From assembly GCA_928212115.1 (NCBI GenBank), contig CAKMRJ010003334.1, positions 36,354,328 to 36,418,327 on the forward strand: DNA of 64,000 nucleotides, written 5' to 3'. The first letter of the stretch is position 1. Each line of letters begins with the position of its first letter. Below, one piece after another: positions 20,152 through 30,456 of this stretch. A program made the translations under genes and the position numbers. The notes under the pieces are model-generated. The model was not told the DNA's origin, did no database searches, and worked only from the letters and a program-made list of their open reading frames with translations. The DNA comes from Lactuca virosa. Taxonomy: Eukaryota; Streptophyta; Magnoliopsida; Asterales; Asteraceae.

Positions 20152-21964
20152 GTGGTTAGCATCCAAGGGATTGATGGTCAGAATTTGGTGGTATGGTCTT
20201 GTTGTCGGGTATAGAAATTGCGATTTGAGAAGTGTTCAGCGGAGAGTCGAACTCCCTTAGAGTTCGTGATGTGCGATGCCGGGAAGTGATTATGTGGAAG
20301 TTGCTCGTTTCAGAGGAAATCAGTTCATGGATAAGAGGAGTATGTTGAGTGGGGATGATCGATTTATGCCGGTTGAGTCACCGGTGGTTGGTAGTCAGTG
20401 CTCTAAGTGGGGAGAATTGGAAAATTCTCAGGAGGATCGACAGGCATTAGAGGTTGATTAGCTGTTTGGAATTCAGCAGTGTTTCAGTCAGCCAAGAGTG
20501 TGGGCTGGTATGAGTAAGCGACAGGCCGATGGGGCGGAGTACAGACCAAGGTTTTCGGAAAAGGTAATTGGTTGTTGTGAGGCCTAGGATTAGACTGGGA
20601 TCTGAGTAGATGGAATGAAGTTAGAGTTCGGAACCCCTGGAGGGCTAGAACAGTATGTACGGGAGAGATTCCCAGGAAAGATAGTTCGGGGTGATGTATG
20701 ATAGTTTGAGCGGTCCGGGGAGACTGAAGGTCGGTGGGCGTACCAGTCAGGCCGAAGGCTCGGAGAACGGTCCAGACAGGCTGAAGGCCCTGGAGGGCGG
20801 TCCAGACATGCTGAAGGTTCTGAGAGTGGTCCAGATTGGCTGAAGGCCTGGTAAGGCGGTCCAGTCATGCTGAAGACTCTGTATGTGTGGATAGATCTAT
20901 ATAAGTAGATGGATTGAGTATGTTGCGATGCAGTAGCAAGCAGTGGGTCTGGCCCCGGGTATTGACCATGTTAGTGAAAAGGTGGTGTATGGACTTCGAT
21001 AGTCCTTGTGATCAGATTCAGAGTATATGTGATGCATGGAATAGCGGTTACTCTACAAGGGATAGTGTAGAGTGGAGTGTGAGCACAGTGGCACTTGTTG
21101 TTATGGCAAAGGGTTCAAGTAGGTTTCCTTGGATAAGGAAAGGGAAAGGCATGTAACTCCGGGAGGGAGTGTTGGTTCACGTAAGTGAAAGCAGTAGTGA
21201 GAATGGATGATTGAGAGTATTTCAATTATGGTTGTTGAGCACTGTGATTGTGCCAGCAATATGGAAGCACATCCGGATTGGGTGTCCGTTGAGGTCACGG
21301 AAGGAATTCCGGTAGTATAGGACCAGAGGAGTCCGGAAGGGATGCAAGAGTAGGACCTTGGAATCCAGGTATGGGAGTGATCATGGGTTATGTATATAGT
21401 GGTAATTCATGCTGGGGATGTCTGGTGGTATCGTCAGTGTGTCGGGTTTTTCCATCCCGAGGATGTAGAGCAGGCTCAGCATGTGTATGTGATTGCGGAG
21501 GAGAGCTCTTGGGAGTTGCTCAGGAGCTGAAGGATGTGTCATCCTGTCAGCACGAAAAGAAAAGAGTTGGATTCGAAAAGGAAACGGGATGAGTCCCATA
21601 AGTGAATTCGATAAAGGTTATGCCAAGCGAGGAAAGGGATAGCAGTTGGTACCGGGTCAGGACCCGGTGGTTCAGGGTGATATCTAGCTTGTAAGAGACA
21701 AGTGATTATGTGATTTGGAAGGATGGAAGTATCATCGGGTGATCATTGGTTGATAAGTGTTGTTATCAGAGAAAGAAGGCAGTGGCCGGCTTGAAGCAGT
21801 TGTCGTGACTCTGTGAGAAGGAGTTGGACTTTATAGGGGTTTGGTAGCAGTGTTTGGAGGAACCTGGGTCGGTTGATACCAGGAGATGCGTTGTGGGAAT
21901 AGTATCTGGAATTGTGTGTTGCAGCAGGCTTCGAGGACGAAGCCTAATTTAAGTAGGGGAGAAT
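20152..21964 (+). other. Element A non-coding 3' internal region
   Basis: No protease, RT, RNase H or integrase motif was found in any frame. It contains a minisatellite-like block (20705-20880; GGTCCAGACA and GCTGAAGG units) related to that in A's LTR, the segment later copied to 16888-17160, and a polypurine tract AAGTAGGGGAGAAT ending at 21964. Confidence 0.65.
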
Positions 21965-22026
21965 TATAACATCCCAATTTCCAGAGCAAGGGATCGGGGG
22001 TGTAAAGTGTAAGTTTGGAAAAGAGG

Positions 22027-23050
22027 GACTCGGCGAGTGGGAGCTGCAACTCGTCGAGTCTAAGCGTGTGCCGGGCACATGTTAAGTGACCGGACTCGCC
22101 GAGTCGGAGGTTGGACTCGACGAGTCCGTGCTGGAATGAGAAACCCTAATTCCTAGGGTTTGTACCCTATTTAAAGAACAATATGCCTTCATTTCAGCCT
22201 CTATCTTCCCTGAGTGTTCCAGAGAAACCCTAAATCGTGAGAGACTCCATTATTGAGAAGAGTGAAGCTTGGAAGAAGAAATTAGTGAAGAAACGTTGGA
22301 GGAAGTTGAGGATAGCATCAAGAGAGCTTGTGGATCTGAAGTCTACATCAGTTTAGACTCATCTTTGGGGTAAGAAGTCACCTCCTTAAGTCTTTTTCCT
22401 TATTGTCATCCATGGTGGTTGTTTTGGGGATTCTTTAGCATGGTTTGGATCCATTTCGGGTTTAGAGGTTAGATCTGAAGTTGCAACTTCAGATCTAGGT
22501 TGTATTGGAGCCATGAGGGCAGAAAGCATCAGCCTTGGGGCTTGATTGAGAGTGTCCTTGCCTTAAACCTTCATTTTGAGCTTATTGGAGCTTGTTGAGC
22601 CTTGCATGCACGTAAAGTTGGAAACTTTACGTGTGAATCTGGCCCTAGGAGTCCAGATCTATGTATTGGAAGCAATGAAATGGCCTGAAATCGTCTGAAT
22701 GAAGATGTCACGTTTGGACTCGGCGAGTCACATGGGTGCACTCGACGAGTTGTATGAATATGTGCATGGACTCGATGAGTTGGAAGAACAACTCGACGAG
22801 TCTGTTGAAGATTGCCTTGGACTCGGCGAGTCTGTTCTTGGACTCGGCGAGTCTGGTTGTGGAACCCTAGCCTTTTCTGGTTAAGCCTCGAATCGGTGAG
22901 TCGAGGGACGACTCGGTGAGTTAAGCAAGATGGGACTCTGAGATTGTCGGACTCGACGAGTCTTGGGGAGACTCGGCGAGTCGAGTCGTAATATGGGAGT
23001 TTCTGAGTAAGGGAACTCGACGAGTCGACGGGTTGACTCGGCGAGTAGGG
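22027..23050. repeat. Array of CTCGNCGAG palindromes in A LTR
   Basis: About sixteen copies of (A)CTCG(A/T/G/C)CGAG(T), some with one change, are spread in two clusters separated by about 580 bp. The first cluster is upstream of the TATA-like box and the second downstream. The same motif occurs in F LTRs (1055-1145, 26469-26565, 27333-27428) and E LTRs (35806-36050, 36630-36730, 49360-49600). Confidence 0.85.
22165..22176 (+). promoter_or_regulatory. TATA-like box of A LTR
   Basis: CCCTATTTAAAG follows AGGGTTTGTA. The E LTR has TGCACCCTATTTAAGGG (minus strand, about 36579-36594) and the F LTR CGCACCCTATATAACAT (minus strand, about 27273-27289), so the box and its context are conserved between families. 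Confidence 0.65.
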
Positions 23051-23589
23051 TCAACCAGGAAGGTTGACTTTGACTGAGGACTTTGACTTGGACCAAGGGT
23101 TGACCAGTTTGACTTCCAAGGGTATTTTGGTAATTATTGGTATTTATGGAATTGGTTCTTTGGTAGTGTTCGGTGGTGGAGCTCGTGTCGGTGATCGGAG
23201 CAGCTGATCTTATCCTTTCAGTCGGCATTTGCGAGGTGAGTTATTCTCACTATACTGACAGGGTCTACGGCACCAAGGCCGGCCCTTTATCGGATGGAGA
23301 TCCGGGTATTGTCTGTTATGTTATTGCTTTGCTATGTTTGCATCATGGTAGTTAGGATGGTATGCGTTAGAGACCTGGTTAAGGTCGGTATCCTGGTATA
23401 TAGGATGATGATATGCTAGTGGCCGGTTAGGTCGGTATCCTGGTTAGGATGTTGCTATGTTATGTGATATGCTGGATCAGTTTGATTAGTTGTGAGATGT
23501 TATACGATTATATGTTTATGTGCACATGGTTGTTGGACTGGGGTTGGGTTGAGGCGGGTCCTGCTTTGTGCTGTAGGCCAACATACCCA

Positions 23590-23865
23590 GGGCGGACCGG
23601 TTAGGCCGAAGGCCCGGCGAGCGGTCCGGATATGCTGAAGGCCCCAAGAGGGCGGACCAGACGTGCCGAGGCTCGGAGAGTGGACCAGACGGACTGAAGG
23701 CCCGGTGCGGGCGGACCAGTCATACTGTAGACTCAGAGAGTGGACCAGGTGGATTGAAGGCCCGATGCGGGCGGACCAGTCATACTGTAGACTCAGAGAG
23801 AGAGTGGACCGGGTTGACTGAAGGCCTGGTGCAGGCGGACCAGTCACACTGTAGACTCGATATGC
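23590..23865. repeat. Minisatellite in A 3' LTR
   Basis: Same units as 17670-17945. It begins about 280 bp from the LTR end and lies wholly inside the predicted intron 23236-23974. Confidence 0.8.
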
Positions 23866-24147
23866 ATGGCTGTTCTGTTTATGATATGATATGATATGTG
23901 TATGGTATTGTGGTTGGTATTTTGGGGGTAACTCACTAAGCTTTCGGGCTTACAGTTTCAGTGTATTGTTTCAGGTACTTCAGGAGATCGTGGCAAGGCG
24001 AAGGCGTGATCGTACCGCTCCTCAGTTTTATGTTGATGTTCTGGGATACACTGATAATAAATGAATTGAAAACCTTTTTGTAATAACTTAATGAATATGG
24101 GTTGTTTTTGAAAAGTTTAAATTGGTTGTAAATTTCTGGATGTTACA

Positions 24148-24760
24148 GAACTCATGGCAGAACATATCCCTATTCGTGAACATATTGGTGATCTCCATCA
24201 CCATCTCAAAACCCTGTCTCAAATCCAGATACTCATGCGCTAACCTCTCACGCTCAACCAGCGGGATATACCGGAAGCAGAACATCTCAGAAAAATGCTC
24301 CCATAACACAGCAGCTCTCTGCTCAACAGAATAATAACTAGTAGCGAGCCTCCACCAATCCTTCGTTTCGGACCTCAGAAAGTTTAGGGCGCACCTGACC
24401 TTCTGGTCAGCTGGGCATGAACATGTGAAGAGACAACCCTCCACATCAGATAGCCACCTCATGGCTATAATCGGGTCCTGAACTCCGTCGAAAGTTGGGG
24501 GCTTCGTATTATCGAAGTCCCAATACTGAAAGACCCGCCTTATTCCGACACCTACAGTCGCCACGGCTGCGAAGGCTGCAGCAACAGCCGTCTCATAAAT
24601 GGCTGCATAGCGATCATCAAAGAACTCCATCATCACGGTCTTGATATACCCAAACATCTCCGGGATCTGACCCCGGACAATAGCAACCACTTCCTCACGG
24701 ATGATCTCCCTTATGCGATCCTATGACAATGCTGGCCCACCCTAACTGCCAGCTCCTGAT
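24148..24760 (-). pseudogene. gag: Element F gag N-terminal part
   Basis: The minus-strand frame reads the gag start and core (IPEMFGYIKTVMMEFFDDRY, PPTFDGVQDPIIAMRWLSDV, RCALNFLRSETKDWWRLATS) and breaks at CHEF, where element A's LTR ends. A stop lies upstream in the N-terminal part near 24722. It aligns with A gag at about 60-70 percent by eye, so F and A are different subfamilies of one clade. The middle of gag, including zinc knuckles, is absent from both sides of the insertions. Confidence 0.8.
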
Positions 24761-25583
24761 CCCGACCCGGATCTGATCTTAAATCGTCTCGTAGTCACCA
24801 TACTGAAAATACACCAGGAAGATATCAGATAATCCACATATCATACCGGGGAACCAACTCCCATGAAGCCCTAGGGGTTGTGACTTCTTGCTATGCGTAC
24901 GGGTCCTGTGCTTCCAGTAGTACGGGCCCATACTACCTTCCTCACCTACCCGTATTTGTCTCAAGGATCATCACAACGCCCTAACCATACTCATAAGCAT
25001 AGATGAACACACCATCCTCACTCCCTAGAGGAAAAGCTAAACGTCTCACAACTGACCGGCTGACCCCACACAACTCACCCATGAAACTTCCACCAACTCC
25101 TGCAGCACTCATGTATGCTAGCCATACATAACACTGAACCCTATATACATTCAGATATTTGATCCTAACCTAATCCCTTCAGCAAACAAGAACAGGAAAT
25201 AAGGCTAAATCAAACATTCGTAGGATATAAGATCTTAGTTATATATAACCATGATGTATACACTAAGCAACTACAGTAATGATGTTAATTCCATAAAAGA
25301 AAGGTCCTAGGCTACCAAGCATCATATAATCAGGCAATTCTATCATGAAATTTTTGAAGATCCCTAGCCTATCACTAGCATGCCGTTCTAACATAACACA
25401 ATATCAAACAACAGTATGGTATTTTGGGGTCTACTTACTGGCTCCGACTGATCGTACACATCGCATCCTCCTTGAGTATTTTGAAAACCATTTAAAAACC
25501 ATTTGAAAATCTTTTCCTTAGTTGAGACTGGATTCACACAAGTGTTCCTCCAGTTCACTCAAACCAAGGCTCTGATACTAACT
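24761..25583 (-). other. Element F untranslated leader and primer-binding site
   Basis: Non-coding leader with the shared block GTAGTATGGGCCCGTACTAC (minus strand, about 24917-24936). The primer site, minus-strand AGTATCAGAGCC with one change, lies next to the 5' LTR at about 25567-25580. Confidence 0.7.
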
Positions 25584-27488
25584 TGTAACATTCGAAAAAT
25601 GCTTGAAAATTTTAAACTTTTAAAACAAACCACAAACCATCATTGTTTACAAATTGTTTTCAAAATAAGTTCCATATCAGGGAGATCCCAAAATCATAAA
25701 ACAAAATATGAGGAGGTGCACGATCACGCCTACGCCTTCCCGCGATCCTCTGAAGTACCTGAAACATAATCCAAAACTTTAAGCCCAAAGCTTAGTGAGT
25801 TTCCCCCAAAATACCAATAAATAACAAATAGCACAAAATATAATAACAACATACTATGGGCCCAATCAACCATCGGGTTGGAATGCCAATATACTATGGG
25901 TCCAATCAACCATCTGGTTGGAATACCCCAGGCCCCTCAATCATCGGGTTGGAATGCCAACATACTATGGGTCCAATCATCCTCGGGATAGAATACCCTA
26001 GGCCCTCAACCATCGGGTTAGAATACCCCGACTTGTTGGCTTATGCACAAAGTAGTGAAGCCTCAGCCACCAATCAACCATGTGTACATAATACATATAA
26101 CCATACTATTAACCAGCTAGCAAACAAATAAACAGATCTTACATATCACAAACATAACATCATCCTAACTACCAGGATACTGATCTACCAGATCAATATA
26201 ACATAACATGCATTACGAGATATCAATCCAAGGGCCGAATTTTTTGCCTTCGACCTGCAAGTACAGTGAGAAAAACTCACCTCATAAGTAATGCTGAACT
26301 GATAAGATCCAACTCCAAATCTTAGCTCCGGACTCAAATGCCTACAATCGCCATGTGACCATTTATATCAAAACCCCGAATTACCCAAAATGCCCTCAAC
26401 AGTCAAACTTGGTCAACCATGGTCAAACTCAAAGTCAACGGTCAAGGTCGACAGTCCATGTTGACCCAACTCGTCGAGTGCACCTCTTGGACTCGTCGAG
26501 TTCTGCAGGACTCAGAAATTCAGGGAAAACCCTAGCCAACTCGCCGAGTTGTCCGGACAACTCGTTGATTTTTCTCCAACTTAACACATACAGTTGATTC
26601 TTCGATTACAGGGACTTTAAGGCTCAGATCTAAACTCCAAATGTGTCTTAAAGGATAAAGTTTCCAACTTTATCCTTTGGGGCTTCTTCAAATGCTCAAA
26701 AATCCATCCACAAGGCTTGAAAACTCAAAAGCTTAACCATTAAGCACAAATCCTTGAGATCTAGAACCCAACTTTAATCAAGAGAGATTTTAGCCTAAAA
26801 AACATCCCAAAGGTGGGTGCTTTATACACATGCATGTCCAATGCATGTCTTGAACCAAAAATTAGCCAAAAAGGGGAAATATGACCTAAACTCCATGCAT
26901 GGCATCAAAACTTGGCAAAGGACCAGATCTAATCTACTCCAAGGTCACCTTGACCCGGAGATTCATAAAGTTGCAAACTTTATGAAGTCCATCAATTGCA
27001 ACACCCAAGAATAAGGAGAAAAAGGGACCAAACTCAAGATCTAGCTACATAGATAGATAAAAATTCGGATGTAGAATACTTACAATTGTCCAAAGAGTGC
27101 CAAACTGCATATGTGAGCTTAGCTTGCTAGATCCTAGCCTCCTTCCTTCAATCTTCTCCCTCTTTACTCCAAAAAGCCATACACTAACTCACGCAATAAG
27201 GTGGAATGAAAATTAGGGTTTACAAGGCCGATATTAGGGTTTGGAGGCTGATAAAAGATCAGCCTCAAGGACTTAAGGATGTTATATAGGGTGCGAACCC
27301 TAAAATTTAGGGTTTCTCATTCAGCCGCCAATTCGTCGAGTTTTCCTCTTCAACTCGTCGAGTTGGTCCAAAAAGATACGCGGCCCAAAGCCGTTCAACA
27401 CGTCGAGTTGAGGCCATCAACTCGACGAATTCCAAGGGAATCTTGTCTTTTGAATAATAAATCTCATACTTGGAATCAGGATGTTACA
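25584..27488 (-). repeat. Element F, 5' LTR, 1905 bp, complete
   Basis: Minus strand from TGTAACATCC (27488) to CGAATGTTACA (25584). It contains a TATA box CCCTATATAAC near 27278, a donor-like ATT|GTAAGTATT near 27080, CTCGNCGAG palindromes, a predicted intron at 25759-26280 and the minisatellite 25855-26040. It supplies the reference for the truncated copy at 145-1314. Confidence 0.9.
25855..26040. repeat. Minisatellite in F 5' LTR
   Basis: Units like those at 413-640 (AATCAACCATCGGGTTGGAA). It begins about 271 bp from the LTR end and lies inside the predicted intron. Confidence 0.8.
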
Positions 27489-27493
27489 CCAAT
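27489..27493. repeat. Right target-site duplication of element F (CCAAT)
   Basis: It equals 140-144 and directly follows the LTR terminus at 27488. Confidence 0.85.
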
Positions 27494-27545
27494 TCTCTCT
27501 AATTTCATTCCTATTTTCTCAAATTCTAACCAAATTTCATTTGAA

Positions 27546-27835
27546 ATGGATTATACTCCTAGCCAAGTCCAAAGATGAAAACAGTGGTCCAAACAGGAAG
27601 CAGTGGCATTAGAGAAAACTTACATTAACATTGTCGAAAATAAAGGAGGAAATCCACAAAGGTCATCAACTTTTTGGGGAACAGTTCTGGATCGTTTTAA
27701 ACAACAACTCGGAGGAAGGGGGTTTGGATCGTGTAACCCATAAAATTAACAACAAATGGAATGATATGCGGACGAAAGTTAAGAGATTACAATGTCATTT
27801 TCACCCACAATATGAATAAATGCGCGCCTAAAATT
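27546..27835 (+). pseudogene. Dead SANT/Myb-like DNA-binding gene fragment
   Basis: An ATG at 27546 opens ten codons and meets TGA; the same frame then continues WSKQEAVALEKTYINIVENK, then SSTFWGTVLDRFKQQLGG. After a frameshift near 27712 the neighbouring frame gives DRVTHKINNKWNDMRTKVKR. This order (W..eE..aL...w......d......FW..v...f........R....i..kW..m) is that of the plant trihelix/SANT-like proteins often annotated 'glutathione S-transferase T3-like' and also found as the Myb partner of PIF/Harbinger transposons. It would bind DNA in the nucleus. A stop, a frameshift and the F insertion in its 5' leader make it non-functional. Family call is by motif recognition only. Confidence 0.5.
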
Positions 27836-27899
27836 ACCGACAAAGAAATTTTAAGCACAACAAAAAATAAATATTGAAAACGAAATGACATGAAATATT

Positions 27900-28090
27900 T
27901 CTGTACTAAACGACAGTGTTGTAAAACTTAGCCAACTCAGGCTAGTACGCATCCTCTTACTAAGGCGAGTTAAGCCAACTCGGCCAAATAACTCAAAATT
28001 CGTCAACCTCTGTCAAAATCGGTCCAACTTAGACCAACTTGGTCAAATTCGATCAACTCGGTCAAACTCTGAAAGGGTCAAAAATAACTT
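27900..28090. repeat. Degenerate CAACTCGGTCAAA-type short repeats
   Basis: Several loose copies of (C)CAACTYGG(T/C)CAAA occur between 27930 and 28075. They may belong to the body of an old MITE. No terminal repeats could be fixed. Confidence 0.35.
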
Positions 28091-28104
28091 GAAAAGAGAA
28101 TAAA

Positions 28105-28288
28105 AATAAAAAATTTCAAAATCGATATGTATAATTTATATTTTATCTAACATACTAACCCTAAAATTTATATTTTGAACGAAAATCTAACCTACTCCTT
28201 AAATCCATTTATGTCCATAACGAGACTTGAACCCTCAACCTCAAGAAGGGAGGGTAATATCGGATACCGCTGGGCTAGAAGCCTTTTG

Positions 28289-28290
<2 letters not shown>
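28105..28290 (-). mobile_element. tRNA-derived SINE-like sequence
   Basis: On the minus strand, an A-box-like TAGCCCAGCGGTA (28265-28277) is followed 31 bp later by a B-box GGTTCAAGTCTC (28222-28233). This spacing is that of an RNA polymerase III internal promoter. The sequence does not fold as a complete tRNA and runs into AT-rich DNA, so a SINE or tRNA relic is more likely than a gene. The ends are approximate and no target duplication was identified. Confidence 0.45.

Positions 28291-28296
<6 letters not shown>

Positions 28297-28352
<56 letters not shown>
28297..28352. repeat. (TA)n microsatellite
   Basis: TA run with one phase slip, adjoining the upstream edge of the SINE-like sequence. 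Confidence 0.95.
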
Positions 28353-29127
28353 CTTTTCCAAGGTATTAATATTTAATAAGAGAGAGAAAGTAGAGAAATA
28401 AAAGCTAGAATTAGAAGGTGATGTGTCTTACAAAGGGCCTTGAGATATTGAAAGAATAAGAGTGATATGACCGGTCATGTCACTTTGGCAGAAGAAAAAT
28501 TGTATTTGAGAGAGGGTGGATGAGTGGATGGCGTTACCAGCATGTGTCTAGGTATTTATTAAATTGTTGGTTTGTGATTTTATAGAAGTTACTCATGTGT
28601 GGCCGTCTCACAACCTTTCTTTTTCCATTTTTAATGTTACTGTTTTCTTTTGAATATGATGGTTTTTCTCCTTTTTATTTATCTAGTTTTACATTACGAT
28701 GGTTACTTTACAGTGATAGACTGATTGTATTTCAATAGGCCAATAGGGCATCTATAACAAGAGTTTAATAGAGGATGAAGACTGACTTGTTTAATCATTG
28801 TATGGTTAATAGAATTATACTCTTTTTTTTTTCAAATTGAATTTCAAATCAAAAATCAATATAATCATATTTTTATATTACTTTTTCATTTGATTTTTTG
28901 TTATTTTTCTAACTAAAGCATAAATTAAATAACCACACTTTTAGGTATTGTATTATCTAATAATGTATTATATTTCTAGGTTTTATTATTTTTTTAAATC
29001 AATAGCAAATCATTAAATTCAATAAAATATTTAAAAATAAAAACCTACAAAAATAAAAATATATTAGTTTCAAATATGACCACTTACGAATTGAATTTCA
29101 TATTTAGGTATCGTGTGGATTAGGGTT
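28353..29127. other. AT-rich intergenic DNA, no feature seen
   Basis: No coding frame, terminal repeat or RNA signature was recognised. Confidence 0.5.
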
Positions 29128-29271
29128 CGTAATATTTAATTAATATATTTTTAAGCATCATATATATCAATTATATTGTATCTTTTATTTTAAAATTTAA
29201 AACTGTATATATAAAAATATAACGGTGATAATGTAATATTTAATTAATATATTTTTAAGCATTATATATAG
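29128..29271. repeat. Local direct duplication of about 40 bp
   Basis: GTAATATTTAATTAATATAT followed by TTTTAAGCAT occurs at about 29129 and again at about 29233. The second copy ends directly at the RT relic. Confidence 0.75.
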
Positions 29272-29275
29272 TCGG

Positions 29276-29483
29276 TTCACCAACGCACCGACATCGTTTA
29301 TAGATCTCATGAACCGGATGTGCAGACAAATGTTGGACCGATCTGTGGTAGTGATAGTGTTTATTGATGATATATTTGTCTATTCTAATACCAATGAACA
29401 TCATGAGGAGCACATGCGGGAGGTTTTGGAGACTTTGAAGAGGGGAAGCTTTATGTCAAGTTCTCCAAATATGAGTTCCGGTT
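29276..29483 (+). pseudogene. Isolated gypsy reverse-transcriptase fragment
   Basis: The frame from 29276 reads [16 protein letters not shown] then [20 protein letters not shown], the RT palm with the catalytic FIDD. A one-base loss near 29446 shifts the frame before [10 protein letters not shown]. No other element part adjoins it. It resembles the corresponding F and D segments and is a captured or deleted relic about 70 codons long. Confidence 0.75.
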
Positions 29484-29489
29484 AAACGG

Positions 29490-30225
29490 TTAAGTGATAA
29501 CTCTGCATGAAAGTTGTGGCCAAAGCCAAGCAAAAAAATGTTAAGACTTTTCCCAACTATGCGTATACAACTTGAGACTTTGTGGTATTTATCCTTAAAA
29601 ATAGGGATAATGTCCCATATTTATTTTTTTTTCTATTAATCCAAACCCTTTTTTGTTGCGCAATACTCAACCATTCGACAATTCGCCTAGTATAGTGTAA
29701 ATGAGTAATCTCATATTGATTTCCTTGAATTCGTCAAGAACTTGCCTGTAAATGTAAATGGTAGTTGGATATCAAAAGAATTAGAAAGTTATTTTGGTCA
29801 TATGGCAAGTGATTACTAGAGATGGCACCGACAATAGAGATATACTGGAGACCGCATTCCCCATCGCGACATGTATTAAATCCGTCCACATCCCAATCCC
29901 CAGCAGTGACTGGGGTTCCCCAACAGATAATCAAGGTTTTTTCTTGTTAATTATCTAGTTCAACTTTTAAAATCATAAGGCTCAAACTCAAGCTTTCATT
30001 TCAAGTTCAAGATACAAAACTCGAGGTCAACCCATAATTGATCTAAGAAGCTCAGGCTCAACTCCATCTTGGCTTGTTTATCAAACAATGCGAAAAAAAA
30101 AGTTTGCCATACTTTTATGTTAGGGGAAAAACTTTTAAACTCAGAGAAAACTAAAGGTTATAAAATTTCAAATTTAACAATAGTTACATCGACCATTAGC
30201 CAGTAAAGTAGGCATTGATTCAAAT
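29490..30225. other. AT-rich intergenic DNA
   Basis: No gene was recognised. A short stretch at about 29880-29930 (CCCAATCCCCAG..., GGGGTTCCCC) resembles old repeat material, without clear ends. Confidence 0.4.
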
Positions 30226-30456
30226 GGTGTGTTCGGCAAAACTAGCTCCGTAGCATGTAGCTTATAGCGGGTAGCTTGTAGCGTTTTTGTTAAACGCTAC
30301 ATGAAATAACATTTGGATTTGGAACGTCCTGTTTAGATTAAACGCTAGAAACTTGTAGTGTCAAACGAAACTTTCTGTTCAAAAGGGAGCGTTTTGTCAA
30401 ACCACTAGAAACTTGAAACTCTCAAACGCCCACAAATGCTTAGTGTCGAACACGCC
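30226..30456. mobile_element. MITE-like element, about 230 bp
   Basis: The left end GGTGTGTTCGGCAAA and the right end, read inward, GGCGTGTTCGACACT form imperfect inverted repeats. The interior has repeated GTAGCTTGTAGCG and AAACGCTA-type inverted motifs and no coding frame. I could not find a clean target duplication, so superfamily and exact ends are uncertain; hAT is a reasonable guess. Confidence 0.5.

Larger units (their letters stand above)
16888..24147 (+). mobile_element. Ty3/gypsy element A, gag-only, with chimeric 5' end
   Basis: The element has a 5' LTR remnant (17161-18236), a primer site, a long intact gag, about 1.9 kb of non-coding internal DNA, a polypurine tract and a full 3' LTR (21965-24147). 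Protease, RT and integrase are absent. The missing 5' portion of the 5' LTR is replaced by a piece of A's own internal sequence. The right end abuts F gag at 24148. It would need enzymes from a related autonomous element. Confidence 0.8.
21965..24147 (+). repeat. Element A, 3' LTR, 2183 bp
   Basis: It starts TATAACATCCC (TG changed to TA) and ends GGATGTTACA. It contains two clusters of CTCGNCGAG palindromes (22027-22130 and 22712-23050) around a TATA-like CCCTATTTAAAG at 22165. A predicted donor TTGGG|GTAAGAAG lies near 22370 and a predicted intron at 23236-23974. The minisatellite is at 23590-23865. Confidence 0.85.
145..27488 (-). mobile_element. Ty3/gypsy chromovirus-type retrotransposon F, exploded by nested insertions
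   Basis: The element reads on the minus strand: 5' LTR 25584-27488, tRNA-Met-type primer site near 25567-25581, leader, gag start (24148-24760), then after interruptions gag C-terminus, protease, RT and RNase H (13265 down to 11398), and the 3' part of its 3' LTR (1314-145). An exact CCAAT duplication flanks both ends. Elements A, B' and G, with J and a MITE inside G, lie within it. The gag middle, the RNase H end, the integrase and the 5' third of the 3' LTR are missing, so deletions accompanied the insertions. It is dead. Confidence 0.85.

Noticed and set aside
28202..28280. A functional tRNA gene
   Set aside because: Only the internal promoter boxes match; no acceptor stem or full cloverleaf can be drawn.
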